DNA from: Gambelia wislizenii
Lineage: Eukaryota > Chordata > Lepidosauria > Squamata > Crotaphytidae
Direction: 5' to 3'
Assembly: GCA_030847615.1 (NCBI GenBank)
Contig: JAUMIR010000004.1
Location: 222,321,001-222,385,000 of the forward strand
Length of the DNA stretch: 64,000 nucleotides
In this document: one piece after another, positions 22,086-32,121 of the stretch
Numbering within the stretch: position 1 is the stretch's first letter
Layout of the letters: every line of letters begins with the position of its first letter
The notes under the pieces: model-generated
The model's database searches: none
What the model saw: only the letters and a program-made list of their open reading frames with translations
What the model was told of the DNA's origin: nothing
Translations under genes and position numbers: made by a program

Positions 22086-22614
22086 GGAGATTATCAGAAA
22101 CGGCTAATGTGGCACCAGCATAACATAAAAGAATGACAATATCAGATGACATCATTTTGCGTTCCACTGGTGTTTCTTCTTACTGATGGCTGAAGCCATC
22201 AATAGATCCCCTGTTCCATTTTGGTGCCAGTGTTGCTGGCATGTGAAAACTTGGGCCATTTAACTCTCATGAATACAGTGAGAATGGCTTGTCCAGCACG
22301 AACACTTCCAGGTGAGATTGGGACATCCAGATAAGTTTTGCTCTTTTTATGATGCTCCCTGGGTACTTGGGACTTTTAAATTGTGTTTAGGTGCTTGGTG
22401 CAACTTTTTTGAGTTTATTTTTATTTTTGAATTTCCCATGCTCAAATCTTCTCACAAAAATGGGCAGGATTTCAGTCCAGAAAGTGAACAGAGCTCTTTT
22501 AGAGCTCCAGTTATTCCTGGGCTGCATTTTCCATGGGAGAGAAGGTAAGTGTGATGGGTTATAATGCTGGGACAGGGGTGGGATTGGAGGTTGTGGAATT
22601 GTTTGATAATCTCC
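22086..22614 (+). mobile_element. TIR element family H2 with TAA target duplication, copy 1
   Basis: Ends GGAGATTATCAGAAAC and, complemented, GGAGATTATCAAACAATT. TAA flanks both ends (22083-22085 and 22615-22617). The interior (GAACACTTCCAGGTG, TTTGAATTTCCCATG, CTGATGGCTGAAGCCATCAA) recurs at 31521-32121 and, inverted, in the element split by the L2-like LINE at 48-51 kb. No ORF is conserved between copies. The 3-bp TWA duplication is typical of PIF/Harbinger. Confidence 0.8.
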
Positions 22615-22617
22615 TAA

Positions 22618-23307
22618 CACAAGCTAGACAGGAGGAAAACTGCAACCCTGGCTAGCATAAACAGTGGTAAAGAATAAAGGGAATAAAGGGAGCTGAAGTC
22701 TAACAGCATCTGGAAGATTGCATGATTCCTGCACCTAATTTAATGTCAGCATTTTCTGGCTTCCAAATGCTGTAGACTACAGCTCCTATCAGCCCTCTGA
22801 ATTCAACATGGTCAGAGCTGGTGAAAGTTGTAAAAAATCAACAACCCATGCTCCAACATTGATTAGCATTGGACAAAAGAGCACAGAGCAGAAAGAATTA
22901 TGATAGCTCATGCCCTTATCCTAAGATCGCCTGTGACAACAAAGCAGACCATTACTTCTATGAGGCTGTGTGAGCATCATGAAAGAAAACCAGGATGTCA
23001 CACTGACTGTGGAAGAATTTTCATCTTTCCTCTTGCATGTGCCATGTTCTGACTGACTGCTTCAGAAAACAAGTCTTCAGTGGTCCAGGAAAATTTTATT
23101 CAGCAAATTAAAGCAGTTCATGGTACACCATTTGTCAAAAGGACTAGAGAGTCTCCAACTGTACAGCATATTAAAAACACAAAGCAACAGAGACAGTTTT
23201 CCCAGTCTTTTCCCTCATTTGCCAGATAATCATAACATTCTCCTCTTTGGACCCTTATTTCCATACCAGACTTTCCCACAGGAATGATCTTGGCATTTTA
23301 CAGACAG
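22618..23307. other. No recognised feature
   Basis: No gene. 23020-23300 has the texture of an old interspersed repeat, but I could not assign it. Confidence 0.3.
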
Positions 23308-23310
23308 GGG

Positions 23311-23784
23311 AGCAGCTTCTGGACAGCAAGTTTCCTGCCAGTTTCCTGCCAGGGAGAAGAAGGAAGCAACTTCTGGACAGCCATTCTGACTGGGGAGATT
23401 GAATTTTTTAAAAAAAAACTGTTGGGAGAGGCTGATTGTTGCTGAAGGGCTTGAACTTCTGACCTTGCCCTTTTACCCTCAAGAGCCTTCCTGTGAGTCA
23501 CACCTGTGAGTCACACCTGTGAGTCATTCGGGGGTGGAGCTGGGAGCCTAGCTCTATATAAGTCCTTGCAGAGGCTTTCCAGGCCAGTTTCCTGCCAGAG
23601 AGAAGGAGAGCAGCTTCTGGACAGCAAGTTTCCTGCCAGTTTCCTGCCAGGGAGAAGAAGGAAGCAACTTCTGGACAGCCATTCTGACTGGGGAGATTGA
23701 TTTTTTTAAAAAAAACTGTTGGGAGAGGCTGCTTGTTGCTGAGGGGCTTGAACTTCTGACCTTCCCCTTTTACCCTCAAGAGCC
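23311..23784 (+). promoter_or_regulatory. CR1 5' UTR: tandemly duplicated unit, probable promoter region
   Basis: A partial unit (23311-23487) is followed by a full unit of about 297 bp (23488-23784). The shared parts are nearly identical and offset by 298 bp (AGCAGCTTCTGGACAGCAAG at 23311 and 23609). The full unit opens with tandem GTGAGTCACACCT repeats (TGAGTCA is an AP-1-like site) and contains CTCTATATAAGTCC near 23553, which is TATA-like. This arrangement recalls the promoter monomers of some L1 elements. Promoter activity is an inference. Confidence 0.6.
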
Positions 23785-23907
23785 AGAGGCGCGCGCCTAA
23801 CGGTGCATGAATTTCAGTAACCAAACAAAAATACAGCAGACCTAAAAGTACAGCTTAGCATTCTCAGCGTTAACTAAGAGTTCTTAGATTACCTAAAAGC
23901 TCTCATC

Positions 23908-24885
23908 ATGGACACTGAGGGGACTGCAGCAGTCACTTGCAACACTTGTGCGATGTTTGTATTCTTGTCTACAGACGTGGAGAACTTCACATGCACCAAA
24001 TGCAAGCTGGTAGCCCTCTTGGAGGAGAAAGTACAGCAGCTGGAGACACGGGTAGCTACACTTCAACAGATTCGTGAGCAAGAGGTTTTCCTGGACAGAA
24101 CAGAACGAACAGTCTTGGATGGGGACCGCACAGAGGAAGTGGCTGTGGAGGAGAGGGTCACTTCACGGACACAGGAAGTAGACAGCTGGAGGAATGTCAC
24201 ACACAGAACAAGAAAATCCAGGGATTCTTCCAGCAGCTTGCAGCTACAGAATCAATTCGAAGCCCTTTCCCTTATCAAGGACAACGAGGAAGAACAGCAT
24301 GGACAGACTTCAGGGGTAGAGCAGGGGACCTTGAGAGGACCACCGCAAGGAACAGCAGCTGCGAAGCCTCAGCGGAGGCGTGTGGTGGTGGTGGGGGACT
24401 CCTTGCTGAGGGGTACCGAAGCAGTGGTATGTGGGCCTGACAAGATGACTCGGGAGGTGTGTTGTCTCCCTGGGGCAAAGATCTGTGATGTGACCGAGAG
24501 GCTGACAAGACTCGTCAAGCCTACGGATCATTACCCCTTCCTTTTGGTCCATGTGGGAACCAATGATACTGCAAGGCACAGCTTTCCCAAGATCAGAAGA
24601 GATTATGAGGCCCTGGGGGAGAAGCTGAAAGAAATGAATGCACAGGTGGTCATCTCGTCTCTTCTGCCAGTTGAAGGGCATGGTCCAAGAAGGGAGAGGA
24701 AAATAGCCGACGTAAACAACTGGCTCCGTAGATGGTGTCGCCGAGAACAAATTGGATTCTTGGATCATGGACTGTGCTTCCATGCGGGGGGACTTCTGGC
24801 AAGAGATGGGGTGCATCTTACAACAGTTGGAAGAAACATTTTTGCCAACAGTCTCAAGAATTTGATCAGGAGGGCTTTAAACTGA
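23908..24885 (+). CDS. CR1 ORF1 protein: zinc-ribbon-like Cys cluster, coiled coil, SGNH/GDSL esterase domain
   Basis: 325 codons. N-terminus: two CxxC pairs (C11, C14, C29, C32), a plausible zinc-binding knuckle, then a coiled-coil stretch (LEEKVQQLETRVATLQQ, about 36-52). The middle is charged and probably disordered. The C-terminal part is an SGNH hydrolase fold: block I VVVVGDSLL with Ser165, block III HVGTND (about 215-220) and block V DGVHLT with Asp300 and His303, so a complete Ser-Asp-His set is visible. Esterase domains are known in CR1 ORF1 proteins, where the protein is thought to act as an RNA-binding chaperone in the transposition particle; the esterase's role is unsettled. It ends 5 nt before the preferred ORF2 start. 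Confidence 0.93.
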   Translation: MDTEGTAAVTCNTCAMFVFLSTDVENFTCTKCKLVALLEEKVQQLETRVATLQQIREQEVFLDRTERTVLDGDRTEEVAVEERVTSRTQEVDSWRNVTHRTRKSRDSSSSLQLQNQFEALSLIKDNEEEQHGQTSGVEQGTLRGPPQGTAAAKPQRRRVVVVGDSLLRGTEAVVCGPDKMTREVCCLPGAKICDVTERLTRLVKPTDHYPFLLVHVGTNDTARHSFPKIRRDYEALGEKLKEMNAQVVISSLLPVEGHGPRRERKIADVNNWLRRWCRREQIGFLDHGLCFHAGGLLARDGVHLTTVGRNIFANSLKNLIRRALN

Positions 24886-24890
24886 GTCAA

Positions 24891-27803
24891 ATGGGGGAGG
24901 GAGACAGTATTCTGGAAGGCAAAAGGGCTGGAGAAAATAGTCAAACTGTCATAGAGGGAACAAGGCAAACAGCGCAAGGACCCAACAGTGGGAGGCAAAA
25001 AAACTTGCACAGGGAGCAAGTAAAGGGAACACATGGTCTCAGATGTCTCTACACTAATGCACAGAGCATGGGAAATAAGCAAGATGAACTTGAACTCCTT
25101 GCACTACAAAACAAATATGATATAATAGGCGTTACTGAAACCTGGTGGGAGGAGTCTCATGATTGGAATGTAGGAATAGAGGGGTATAACCTTTATAGGA
25201 GAAACAGGCCAAACAGGAAAGGAGGAGGAATAGCATTATATGTCAGGGATATTTACACCAGTGAAGTGATCCACGACATCAATACTGGAAGCCAGGTGGA
25301 GAGCATCTGGATAAAAATTAAAGGGGAGGGAAACAACAGGGATGTTATTGTGGGACTCTACTACAGACCCCCAAATCAGACGGAGGAATTGGATGTTGCC
25401 TTTCTAGAACAGATGAACATACATGCAGAAAGGAGAGATGTAGTAGTGATGGGGGACTTCAACTATCCTGATATTTGCTGGCAATCTAACTCAGCCAAAA
25501 CTACAAGGTCTAGCAAATTCCTTACATGCCTGGAAGACAATTTCATGGTCCAAAAGGTGGAAGAGGCAACAAGGGGGTCAGCTATTTTAGATCTGATCCT
25601 AACCAACAGAGACGACCTGGTTAATGGGGTGCAAGTGGTGGGATCCTTAGGTGAGAGTGATCATGTTCTCCTGGAGTTTGTTATACAATGGAAAGGAGAA
25701 GCCAAGCATAGTCAGACACGCATTCTTGACTTTAGGAGAGCTGATTTCAGTAACCTCAGGGAAATACTGGGGATGATCCCATGGTCAAGAATACTAAAAG
25801 AGAAGAGACCTCAAGACGGATGGGACTTTCTCAAAAGGGAGATACTGAAGGCACAATTTCAAACAGTACCATTGAGGAAGAAAAATGGGAGGTGTCTCAA
25901 GAAACCAGGATGGATGACTAAAGAACTTTCAATGGAGCTAAGTTTTAAACGGAACATGTATAGGAAATGGAAAAGGGGGGAAATCACCAAAGAAGAATTC
26001 AAACAGATAGCGAACACGTGTAGGAGTAAAGTCAGAAAAGCTAAAGCGCAGAATGAGCTCAGGCTTGCTAGGGAGGTTAAGAACAATAAAAAGGGTTTTT
26101 TTGGGTATGTCCGCAGCAAAAGGAGGAAGAAGGAAATGATAGGGCCGCTACGTGGAGAAGATGGCAAAATGCTAACAGGGGACAGAGAAAAGGCAGAATT
26201 ACTCAACACCTTCTTTGCCTCAGTGTTTTCAGAAAAGGAAAAGGAGGACCAACCTGAGGAGAATGGAACAGAGGACACAATAGGGGAAATCCAGCTCAAA
26301 ATAAGTAAAGAGGTAGTACAGGAATACCTTCTTAATCTAAATGAATTTAAATCTCCAGGACCAGATGAACTATATCCAAGAGTATTAAAAGAGCTGGCAA
26401 ATATAATCTCAGAGCCATTGGCAATAATATTTGAGAACTCCTGGAGAACAGGAGAAGTCCCAGCAGACTGGAGGAGGGCAAACGTTGTTCCCATCTTCAA
26501 AAAGGGGAAAAAAGAGGATCCCAACAACTATCGTCCAGTTAGTCTGACATCAATACCAGGGAAGATTCTAGAACAGATCATTAAACAGAGAGTCTGTGAA
26601 CATTTAGAAGGCAATGCCATAATCACAAAAAGTCAACATGGGTTTCAGAGAAACAAGTCATGCCAGACTAATCTGATCTCTTTTTTTGATAAAGTTACCA
26701 GCTTGGTAGATGAAGGGAATGCTGTGGACATTGCATACCTTGATTTCAGTAAGGCCTTTGACAAGGTTCCCCATGACATTCTTGCAAACAAGCTTGTAGA
26801 ATGTGGGCTAGACAAGTTAACTGTTCAATGGATTTGTAATTGGTTGACCGGCCGAACCCAAAGGGTGCTCAGCAGTGGCTCCTCTTCGTCTTGGAAAGAT
26901 GTGACCAGTGGGGTGCCACAGGGTTCTGTCCTGGGCCCAGTGCTATTCAACATCTTTATCAATGACTTAGATGAGGGAATTAGGGGCATACTTATCAAAT
27001 TTGCAGATGACACCAAATTGGGAGGAGTAGCTAATACCCTAGAGGACAGGATCAAAATTCAGAATGACCTGGATAGACTGGAGAGCTGGGCCAAAGCTAA
27101 CAAAATGAAATTCAATACGGAGAAATGTAAAGTACTGCATTTAGGGCGGAAAAATGAAATGCATAAATATAGGATGGGAGAGACCTGGCTGAATGAGACT
27201 ACTTGCGAAAGGGATCTAGGAGTTCTAGTAGACCACAAGTTGAACATGAGCCAACAGTGTGATGCGGCAGCTAAAAAGGCCAATGCAATTTTGGGCTGTA
27301 TCAATAGAAGTATAGTGTCTAGATCAAGGGAAGTAATAGTGCCACTCTATTCTGCCTTGGTCAGACCTCACTTAGAATACTGTGTCCAGTTCTGGGCACC
27401 ACAATTCAGAAAGGATATTGACAAATTGGAGCGTGTCCAGAGAAGGGCAACTAAAATGGTGAAAGGTCTGGAAACGATGCCTTATGAGGAGAGACTTAGG
27501 GAGCTGGGTATGTTTAGCCTGGAAAAAAGACGGTTTAGAGGCGATATGATAGGCCTGTTTAAGTATTTGAAGGGATGTCATGCTGAGGATGGAGCAGGCT
27601 TGTTTTCTGCTGCTCCAGAGACTGGAACACGGAGCAATGGGTGCAAGCTCCAGGAACAGAGATTCCACCTCAACATGAGGAGGAACTTTTTGACAGTAAG
27701 AGCTGTTCGGCAGTGGAACACACTCCCTCGGAGCGTGGTGGGGTCTCCTTCCTTGGAGGTCTTTAAACAGAGGCTGGATGGGCATCTGTCGGGGATGCTT
27801 TGA
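24891..27803 (+). CDS. CR1 ORF2 protein: APE endonuclease and reverse transcriptase
   Basis: The open frame runs from 24732, but the first 53 codons overlap ORF1, so I chose the ATG at 24891, just after the ORF1 stop; this gives about 970 residues. APE endonuclease (about 50-260): LYTNAQSMGNK, ETWW, GLYYRPP, MGDFNYPDICW and SDHVLLEF. Reverse transcriptase (about 515-800): NNYRPVSLTS near 544, AYLDFSKAFDKVPHD near 615, SGVPQGSVLGPVLFNIFIND, and the catalytic FADD near 703. The C-terminus ends in the CR1-type QRRATKMVKGLE and WNTLPRSVVGSPSLEVFKQR blocks. All motifs are intact. Translation probably follows ORF1 by reinitiation or termination-coupling, given the 5-nt gap. Confidence 0.95.
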   Translation: MGEGDSILEGKRAGENSQTVIEGTRQTAQGPNSGRQKNLHREQVKGTHGLRCLYTNAQSMGNKQDELELLALQNKYDIIGVTETWWEESHDWNVGIEGYNLYRRNRPNRKGGGIALYVRDIYTSEVIHDINTGSQVESIWIKIKGEGNNRDVIVGLYYRPPNQTEELDVAFLEQMNIHAERRDVVVMGDFNYPDICWQSNSAKTTRSSKFLTCLEDNFMVQKVEEATRGSAILDLILTNRDDLVNGVQVVGSLGESDHVLLEFVIQWKGEAKHSQTRILDFRRADFSNLREILGMIPWSRILKEKRPQDGWDFLKREILKAQFQTVPLRKKNGRCLKKPGWMTKELSMELSFKRNMYRKWKRGEITKEEFKQIANTCRSKVRKAKAQNELRLAREVKNNKKGFFGYVRSKRRKKEMIGPLRGEDGKMLTGDREKAELLNTFFASVFSEKEKEDQPEENGTEDTIGEIQLKISKEVVQEYLLNLNEFKSPGPDELYPRVLKELANIISEPLAIIFENSWRTGEVPADWRRANVVPIFKKGKKEDPNNYRPVSLTSIPGKILEQIIKQRVCEHLEGNAIITKSQHGFQRNKSCQTNLISFFDKVTSLVDEGNAVDIAYLDFSKAFDKVPHDILANKLVECGLDKLTVQWICNWLTGRTQRVLSSGSSSSWKDVTSGVPQGSVLGPVLFNIFINDLDEGIRGILIKFADDTKLGGVANTLEDRIKIQNDLDRLESWAKANKMKFNTEKCKVLHLGRKNEMHKYRMGETWLNETTCERDLGVLVDHKLNMSQQCDAAAKKANAILGCINRSIVSRSREVIVPLYSALVRPHLEYCVQFWAPQFRKDIDKLERVQRRATKMVKGLETMPYEERLRELGMFSLEKRRFRGDMIGLFKYLKGCHAEDGAGLFSAAPETGTRSNGCKLQEQRFHLNMRRNFLTVRAVRQWNTLPRSVVGSPSLEVFKQRLDGHLSGML

Positions 27804-27892
27804 TTGTGATTTCCTGCGTTGCAGGGGGGTTGGACTGGATGGCCCTCGTGGTCTCTTCCAACTCTGCAATTCTATGATTCTATGATTCTATA
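27804..27892 (+). other. CR1 3' UTR and octamer tail
   Basis: A short 3' UTR with TTGGACTGGATGGCCCTCGT, ending in ATTCTATG repeats. The same 3' UTR ends the copies at 7531, 44095, 55470 and 63457. In CR1 elements this region is where the reverse transcriptase recognises the RNA. Confidence 0.9.
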
Positions 27893-28119
27893 CTTTTCCA
27901 AACACCTGCTCATTAGCCCAAGCATAAGATAAGCAATTCTTAGTATCCAGTTATATTTTTTGTGTTGCAACTCCCATCATCCAGCATATGCAGCATATAC
28001 ACAAAGGCACCATTCTCAAGCACAGCCATGGCAAGATTCATGGTCCTGATGGCATGGAGTATTGCTAGCTTGTTTCCCTCAATTCTTAGACATTGGGTTT
28101 GGCTTGCAGGATCAGTCCA

Positions 28120-28748
28120 GGTGTCCAAACAATGTCTGGGCAACCAGCAAAAGGCTGATTACTACACAGCTGATAGCAGAGGGACAGCACAGTCAAGCTA
28201 ATTACAGGCAAAGGAATCCAAACAGCATGAAGTCAATCACTTACTTTACTAGCAAGCAAAACACAAGTCTACAAGCAAAGCCCAATAAACAAGGTCCAGT
28301 TCTGGCAAACACAGTTCAAGGTAGTTCAGCAGAAACCAGGTCAGGCAAACAAAGTTGAGAGTAACAAACACTGTCTGGGTCAAAAACAGTGATCAGGAAC
28401 ACAACAGGTCACCAGGTGGGTCAGATAATCTCTGACAACCCCTGGAGGGCAGTGCTGCATATTTATAGAGCAGCAGCTAATGCAGCTGCTGCTTAAGTAA
28501 TTGCTATAACTAACCACCTCAAGCCCTCCTTTTGTTGTCTCCATACTATGAAGGTAGGTAAAGTAAATTGTCCTCTGTATCTGAAGGGGCAGGAGTCTTT
28601 GCCAGAGCTGGTACTGCACTATTGTCTGTGCCTGACGCCTCTGGCTCTGCAATATCCTCCTGCTCTGGTCCAGCAGATCCTGACATGTCCTTCAGTCTCT
28701 GAGTCAGAGTCCATTTCCACATTCTGGAAGCAGGGCATGACAGCAGGG
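28120..28748 (-). mobile_element. Possible LTR (Gypsy-like) fragment
   Basis: On the minus strand it starts TGTCATGCCCTGCTTCCAG, sharing its first 13 bases with 17592. It contains TATAAATA near 28460 and a T-rich promoter-distal half. There is no identifiable partner LTR or pol sequence nearby. The 85-codon ORF in it is acidic and low-complexity, as LTR U3 regions sometimes are. Tentative. Confidence 0.35.
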
Positions 28749-28839
28749 CTATACAGTACCTAATAATAAACAAACATATAAAAATAAATGACAAGTCTGG
28801 CATCCTGTTTAGGATTTACATCATTGTAAACTGACTTAC

Positions 28840-29125
28840 AATTGTGTGAAGGTGAATTGTGACATTGTGCAATGTTCATATTCTCAGGAGGGGAGCAGAG
28901 ATGCTATGTCTTCAGGACCGCTGCACAAACACAGCCAAAAGCTCGGCCATTGCCTCATTGTGAAATGGGCATTTGAGTGGCATGGCACCCATTGTACATT
29001 GGACATCAGAATGCTATGTGACTCCTTGTGCAATGGGGCTCCCATTGTGCAACAGAGCACTGTACAGGCTGCCCTGATACACGTGGTCACAGTTCAGTTG
29101 AAGGGTTGTGTGTCCTGTTAGGGAC
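28840..29125. other. Unassigned stretch with internal CAATG/CATTG motifs
   Basis: Repeated CATTGTGCAATG-like strings occur, but I see no boundary or coding potential. Confidence 0.25.
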
Positions 29126-29128
29126 ATA

Positions 29129-29457
29129 GGAGATTTTCAGATGCGATTTTCAGCAGGATATATTCCAAAACAGCTCCGTTGCTGCCGCGCGGCAGGGGAG
29201 CAGTTTCGAACGACGCCATCCCTCTGTCGAACCCCTCCATGTCACTTCCGTGACAGAATGGAGGAAACCGCGTAGTATTTCACTCATGGGCAACAATCGT
29301 AAATGAAATATGACGCGGTTTCCTCCATTCTGTCATGGAAGTGACACGGAGGGGTTCGGCAGAGGGATGGCATCATCCGAAACTGCTCCCCTGCTGCGCG
29401 GCAGCAACGGAGATGTTTAGGAATATATCCTGCTGAAAATCGCATCTGAAAATCTCC
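29129..29457. mobile_element. Near-perfect palindromic MITE with ATA target duplication (family H)
   Basis: The ends are GGAGATTTTCAGATGCGATT and its complement at the right. The arms of about 145 bp mirror each other almost throughout: GCAGGATATATTCC with GGAATATATCCTGC, CAGCTCCGTTGCTGCCGCGC with the GCGCGGCAGCAACGGAG side, and AATGGAGGAAACCGCG with CGCGGTTTCCTCCATT. A central spacer of about 30 bp remains. ATA lies directly outside each end (29126-29128 and 29458-29460). It has no coding potential, and the RNA of either strand would form a long hairpin. Confidence 0.85.
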
Positions 29458-29705
29458 ATAGCTATGACATCGTAACATTACAAATTGTCATCTCTGAGTC
29501 AGGATCTTTCCCCACAAGTATGTTTCTGTAACTATTTTCTTTTTTGATTTATATCCCACCTTGATGATCTCCAATGCTATTCAAAACAGACACTGACTGG
29601 CATTCTGTATTGCAGTTACAGATTAATAATGTAGAGCTACAGATCTGTAATGGCTCTATATTCAGTAACACTATGTAATCATGATCACTATTACCACAAT
29701 TGTAA

Positions 29706-29975
29706 GTGCCCTCCAAACCCACCTTAACAGCCAGTAACAGCATTGAGCAAAGAAGGTCTGTTCAGCTGGTGATCAGAGCGCAAGGGGAAGGATGTTTCCA
29801 GCCTCCTTCTACCAGCCAGTGATGCTGCATCGATCAGAAGTAGAACTCCTGTTGCAAGTCCTGTCATGGACTTACACTCCATGGAAACCGCCTTACACTC
29901 CAATCTGCAGCTGAACAGGCCTCCTTCACTCAATGAGGTTGCTGGTTATTAAGGTGGGTTTGTAGGGTTGGGCCC
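29706..29975. mobile_element. Non-coding element family G with inverted ends
   Basis: Left CCAAACCCACCTTAACAGCC and right TTATTAAGGTGGGTTTGTAG are inverted. Interior parts are shared with 53198-53495, 45915-46125 and 15530-15830 (GAGCAAAGAAGGTCTGTTCA, GATGTTTCCAGCCTCCTTCT). The 60-70-codon ORFs are not conserved. Confidence 0.55.
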
Positions 29976-31120
29976 AGAGAGGTTACTTAATTATGCATTT
30001 GTAACTAAGCAGCCAACATAGGATATTGGCAATAGTTTTTAAAAGCTACTTGATACCTCATAGAAGACAAAGAAATAAAGTCAAAGTTTCTCTTGCTAAT
30101 GTAATTTTAGTTTGAGCAGCTTTTTAGAATCTCGTTTATTTATATATGTATTGGTTTTATTTATAAATGTATCAGTAGCACATCTCCTCATTGTTTTCTA
30201 TTGTTGTAATTGGGCATGAAAATTTATATTTAATTGTTTGTGTTCAATGGACAGCCATGGGGACACAAATTATAAAACAGTGGTTGCATAAACTTGCACA
30301 AAAATATAAAACTTGGCTAACCATGGAAGGATTTTCCAATGCAAGCTTTTTCTTTCTTTCTTTTTTTTAAATCTCTCACCTCCTTTCATTTGCAGGTAGC
30401 TGCATATTTGGTAAGTGTTCCTCAAGGGTGTTTCAAAGTCTGATTTCCAATTATGTAAATCAAAGTGGCTAGGGCAGCATTATCTAAGATTAATTAAAAA
30501 AGAAATCACCTTTTATACAAAGCTTCGCAGCAACAATTTAAACACATAGTATTGGATTTCTCAATACAGAGGGACAGATAGAATCTTATTTATTTATTTA
30601 TTTGGACATGCTATGGTTCTATTTTACATTCTTTATTTCAGTCTACAAGTTACCATATCAGTAAATGTTTTCCAAAGTATAAGTGCCAAGCCAAAATATT
30701 TTCTCTTGTTTTAATAAGTAGTTTTGAAAATCTACCCTCCAGCACATAATAAACTAAAACTGAAATTTAAGAGACGAGAACCGTGCCTGTGTTGATTAAT
30801 GGAAAACTCCTGGTTACATTAATGAAACCAAAAACAAAAACATAAAAAGAATGTTTTAAAATAAGATTTCCGTAAACTTTTTGGAAAGTAATTGTGGTAA
30901 CTTATTATCCATGTTCATATGCCTACAGATACCATTTTTGAGTCATAGAGAGGTGATGAAATAATCTGTTAAAATCATTTTTAAAAAGAATATTGGGGGA
31001 CAAAGAAGAGGAAAAGATTTTTACAGTTTGGATATTTAAAAGTACACAAATAAAAGCTTCATTGGCTTCTCTTTGGGTCCTGCTTTGCTAGTACATGGCA
31101 ATGTACAACAGTGGGATATC
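29976..31120. other. AT-rich unassigned sequence
   Basis: No gene or repeat recognised. The piece at 30640-30860 is non-repetitive and could be ancient unique sequence. Confidence 0.3.
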
Positions 31121-31360
31121 TTGGGGTTCATCAACACAAGTCAGGATATGCTGGCTTCTTGCCAACATGTCTTGGCCACAGATCAGGCATGTTGTTTCCC
31201 CATTCCCTCCACAGAATTGAAGGAAGTCCTGATGGTCATGCCAGCCCATTATGCAGCTGCCACCGACATTTCCCTCACTGTCTCAGAAGGCAGGAAGTGG
31301 GCCCGCAACATGTGTCCAAGCTCCACTGCATGTAACCAACCTTGGTCACATGCTGTGGGA

Positions 31361-31397
31361 CTCCTTCCTTCCTTCCTTCCTTCCTTCCTTCCTTCCA
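31361..31397. repeat. (CCTT)n microsatellite
   Basis: About nine CCTT units inside the family K element. The second K copy has a single CCTTCC at the same place. Confidence 0.9.
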
Positions 31398-31520
31398 GGA
31401 GAGTAAGGCAGACCAGCAGCTTCAGTGAGGGCCAATCTGGCAGGACAGGCTTTTGTAGTCTCACAGGGCCAAATCCATTTCTTCCTGGTGGAAATGGCTT
31501 TTACCAGCTATTATCAAAGG

Positions 31521-32121
31521 AAATTATCAGATGCCCTAAATATAGCAGCAAAGGGATGCCAGGAGATCACAAAAGGGCTTACCTTTCAGATGATGTTGTT
31601 AACAGGTTGTCATGCTCCTGTGCCCCTTCTATTCCCCTGGTGCTCTTTTTTATTCATGGGCTAAGCTGTGAATTGATCCATCGATCCGTTTCTGTAATGG
31701 AATTACTGGTCAGTGAAAAGGTGTCCCGTTATACTGGTGCGATGCCAGTGTCACTGGGAGTCCGTGCCGAACACTTCCGGGTGCAATTGGGATAAGGAGG
31801 TAAGTGACACACTTTTTGTACCCTCCCCAGGTTACTTGTATTTTTTAAAGTGTGCTTTTGTGCTTGGTCTTTCTTTTTTCTTTTTCTTTTTGAATTTCCC
31901 GTGTGATTGTCCTCTTACAAGAACAGCCGGGAACTCCATTCCAGGAAGTGAATGCAGCTCCATTTGAGCTCCATTCATTCCTGGACTGCTGAGGGAAGTA
32001 GGCGGATGCGCTAAAGGTAGGTCTGATAAGTTTTCTATTTGTAGCATTACAGGGATGGAAGGGGGTGGATTAGAATGTAGCAAGATGGGGATGCTATTTT
32101 TGTCTCCATCTGATAATCTCC
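31521..32121 (+). mobile_element. TIR element family H2, copy 2, nested in family K
   Basis: Ends GGAAATTATCAGATGCCC and, complemented, GGAGATTATCAGATGGAGAC. Interior blocks match 22086-22614 (GAACACTTCCGGGTG, GAATTTCCCGTGTGA, CTCCATTCATTCCTG). The flanking triplets are AAA and TTA, so the target duplication is not exact. Confidence 0.7.

Larger units (their letters stand above)
23311..27892 (+). mobile_element. Full-length CR1 LINE with intact ORF1 and ORF2
   Basis: An autonomous non-LTR retrotransposon. In order: a duplicated 5' region (23311-23784), ORF1 (23908-24885), ORF2 (24891-27803), a short 3' UTR, and two exact plus one partial ATTCTATG repeat units at 27869-27892, the CR1 hallmark. 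Both ORFs are open, and the 3' end is nearly identical to the copy at 7531-8048, so the family was recently active. The left boundary near 23311 is inferred from where the repeat unit starts. I saw no clear target-site duplication, which is usual for CR1. The length of about 4.6 kb fits full-length CR1. Confidence 0.95.

Noticed and set aside
24310..24816. 168-codon minus-strand ORF inside CR1 ORF1
   Set aside because: A shadow of ORF1; no independent support.
25859..26527. 222-codon minus-strand ORF inside CR1 ORF2
   Set aside because: A shadow of the reverse transcriptase coding strand.
31073..31795. 240-codon plus-strand ORF
   Set aside because: It crosses from unassigned DNA through family K, a (CCTT)n microsatellite and the start of an H2 element. 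The composition is arbitrary and the second K copy is not open.
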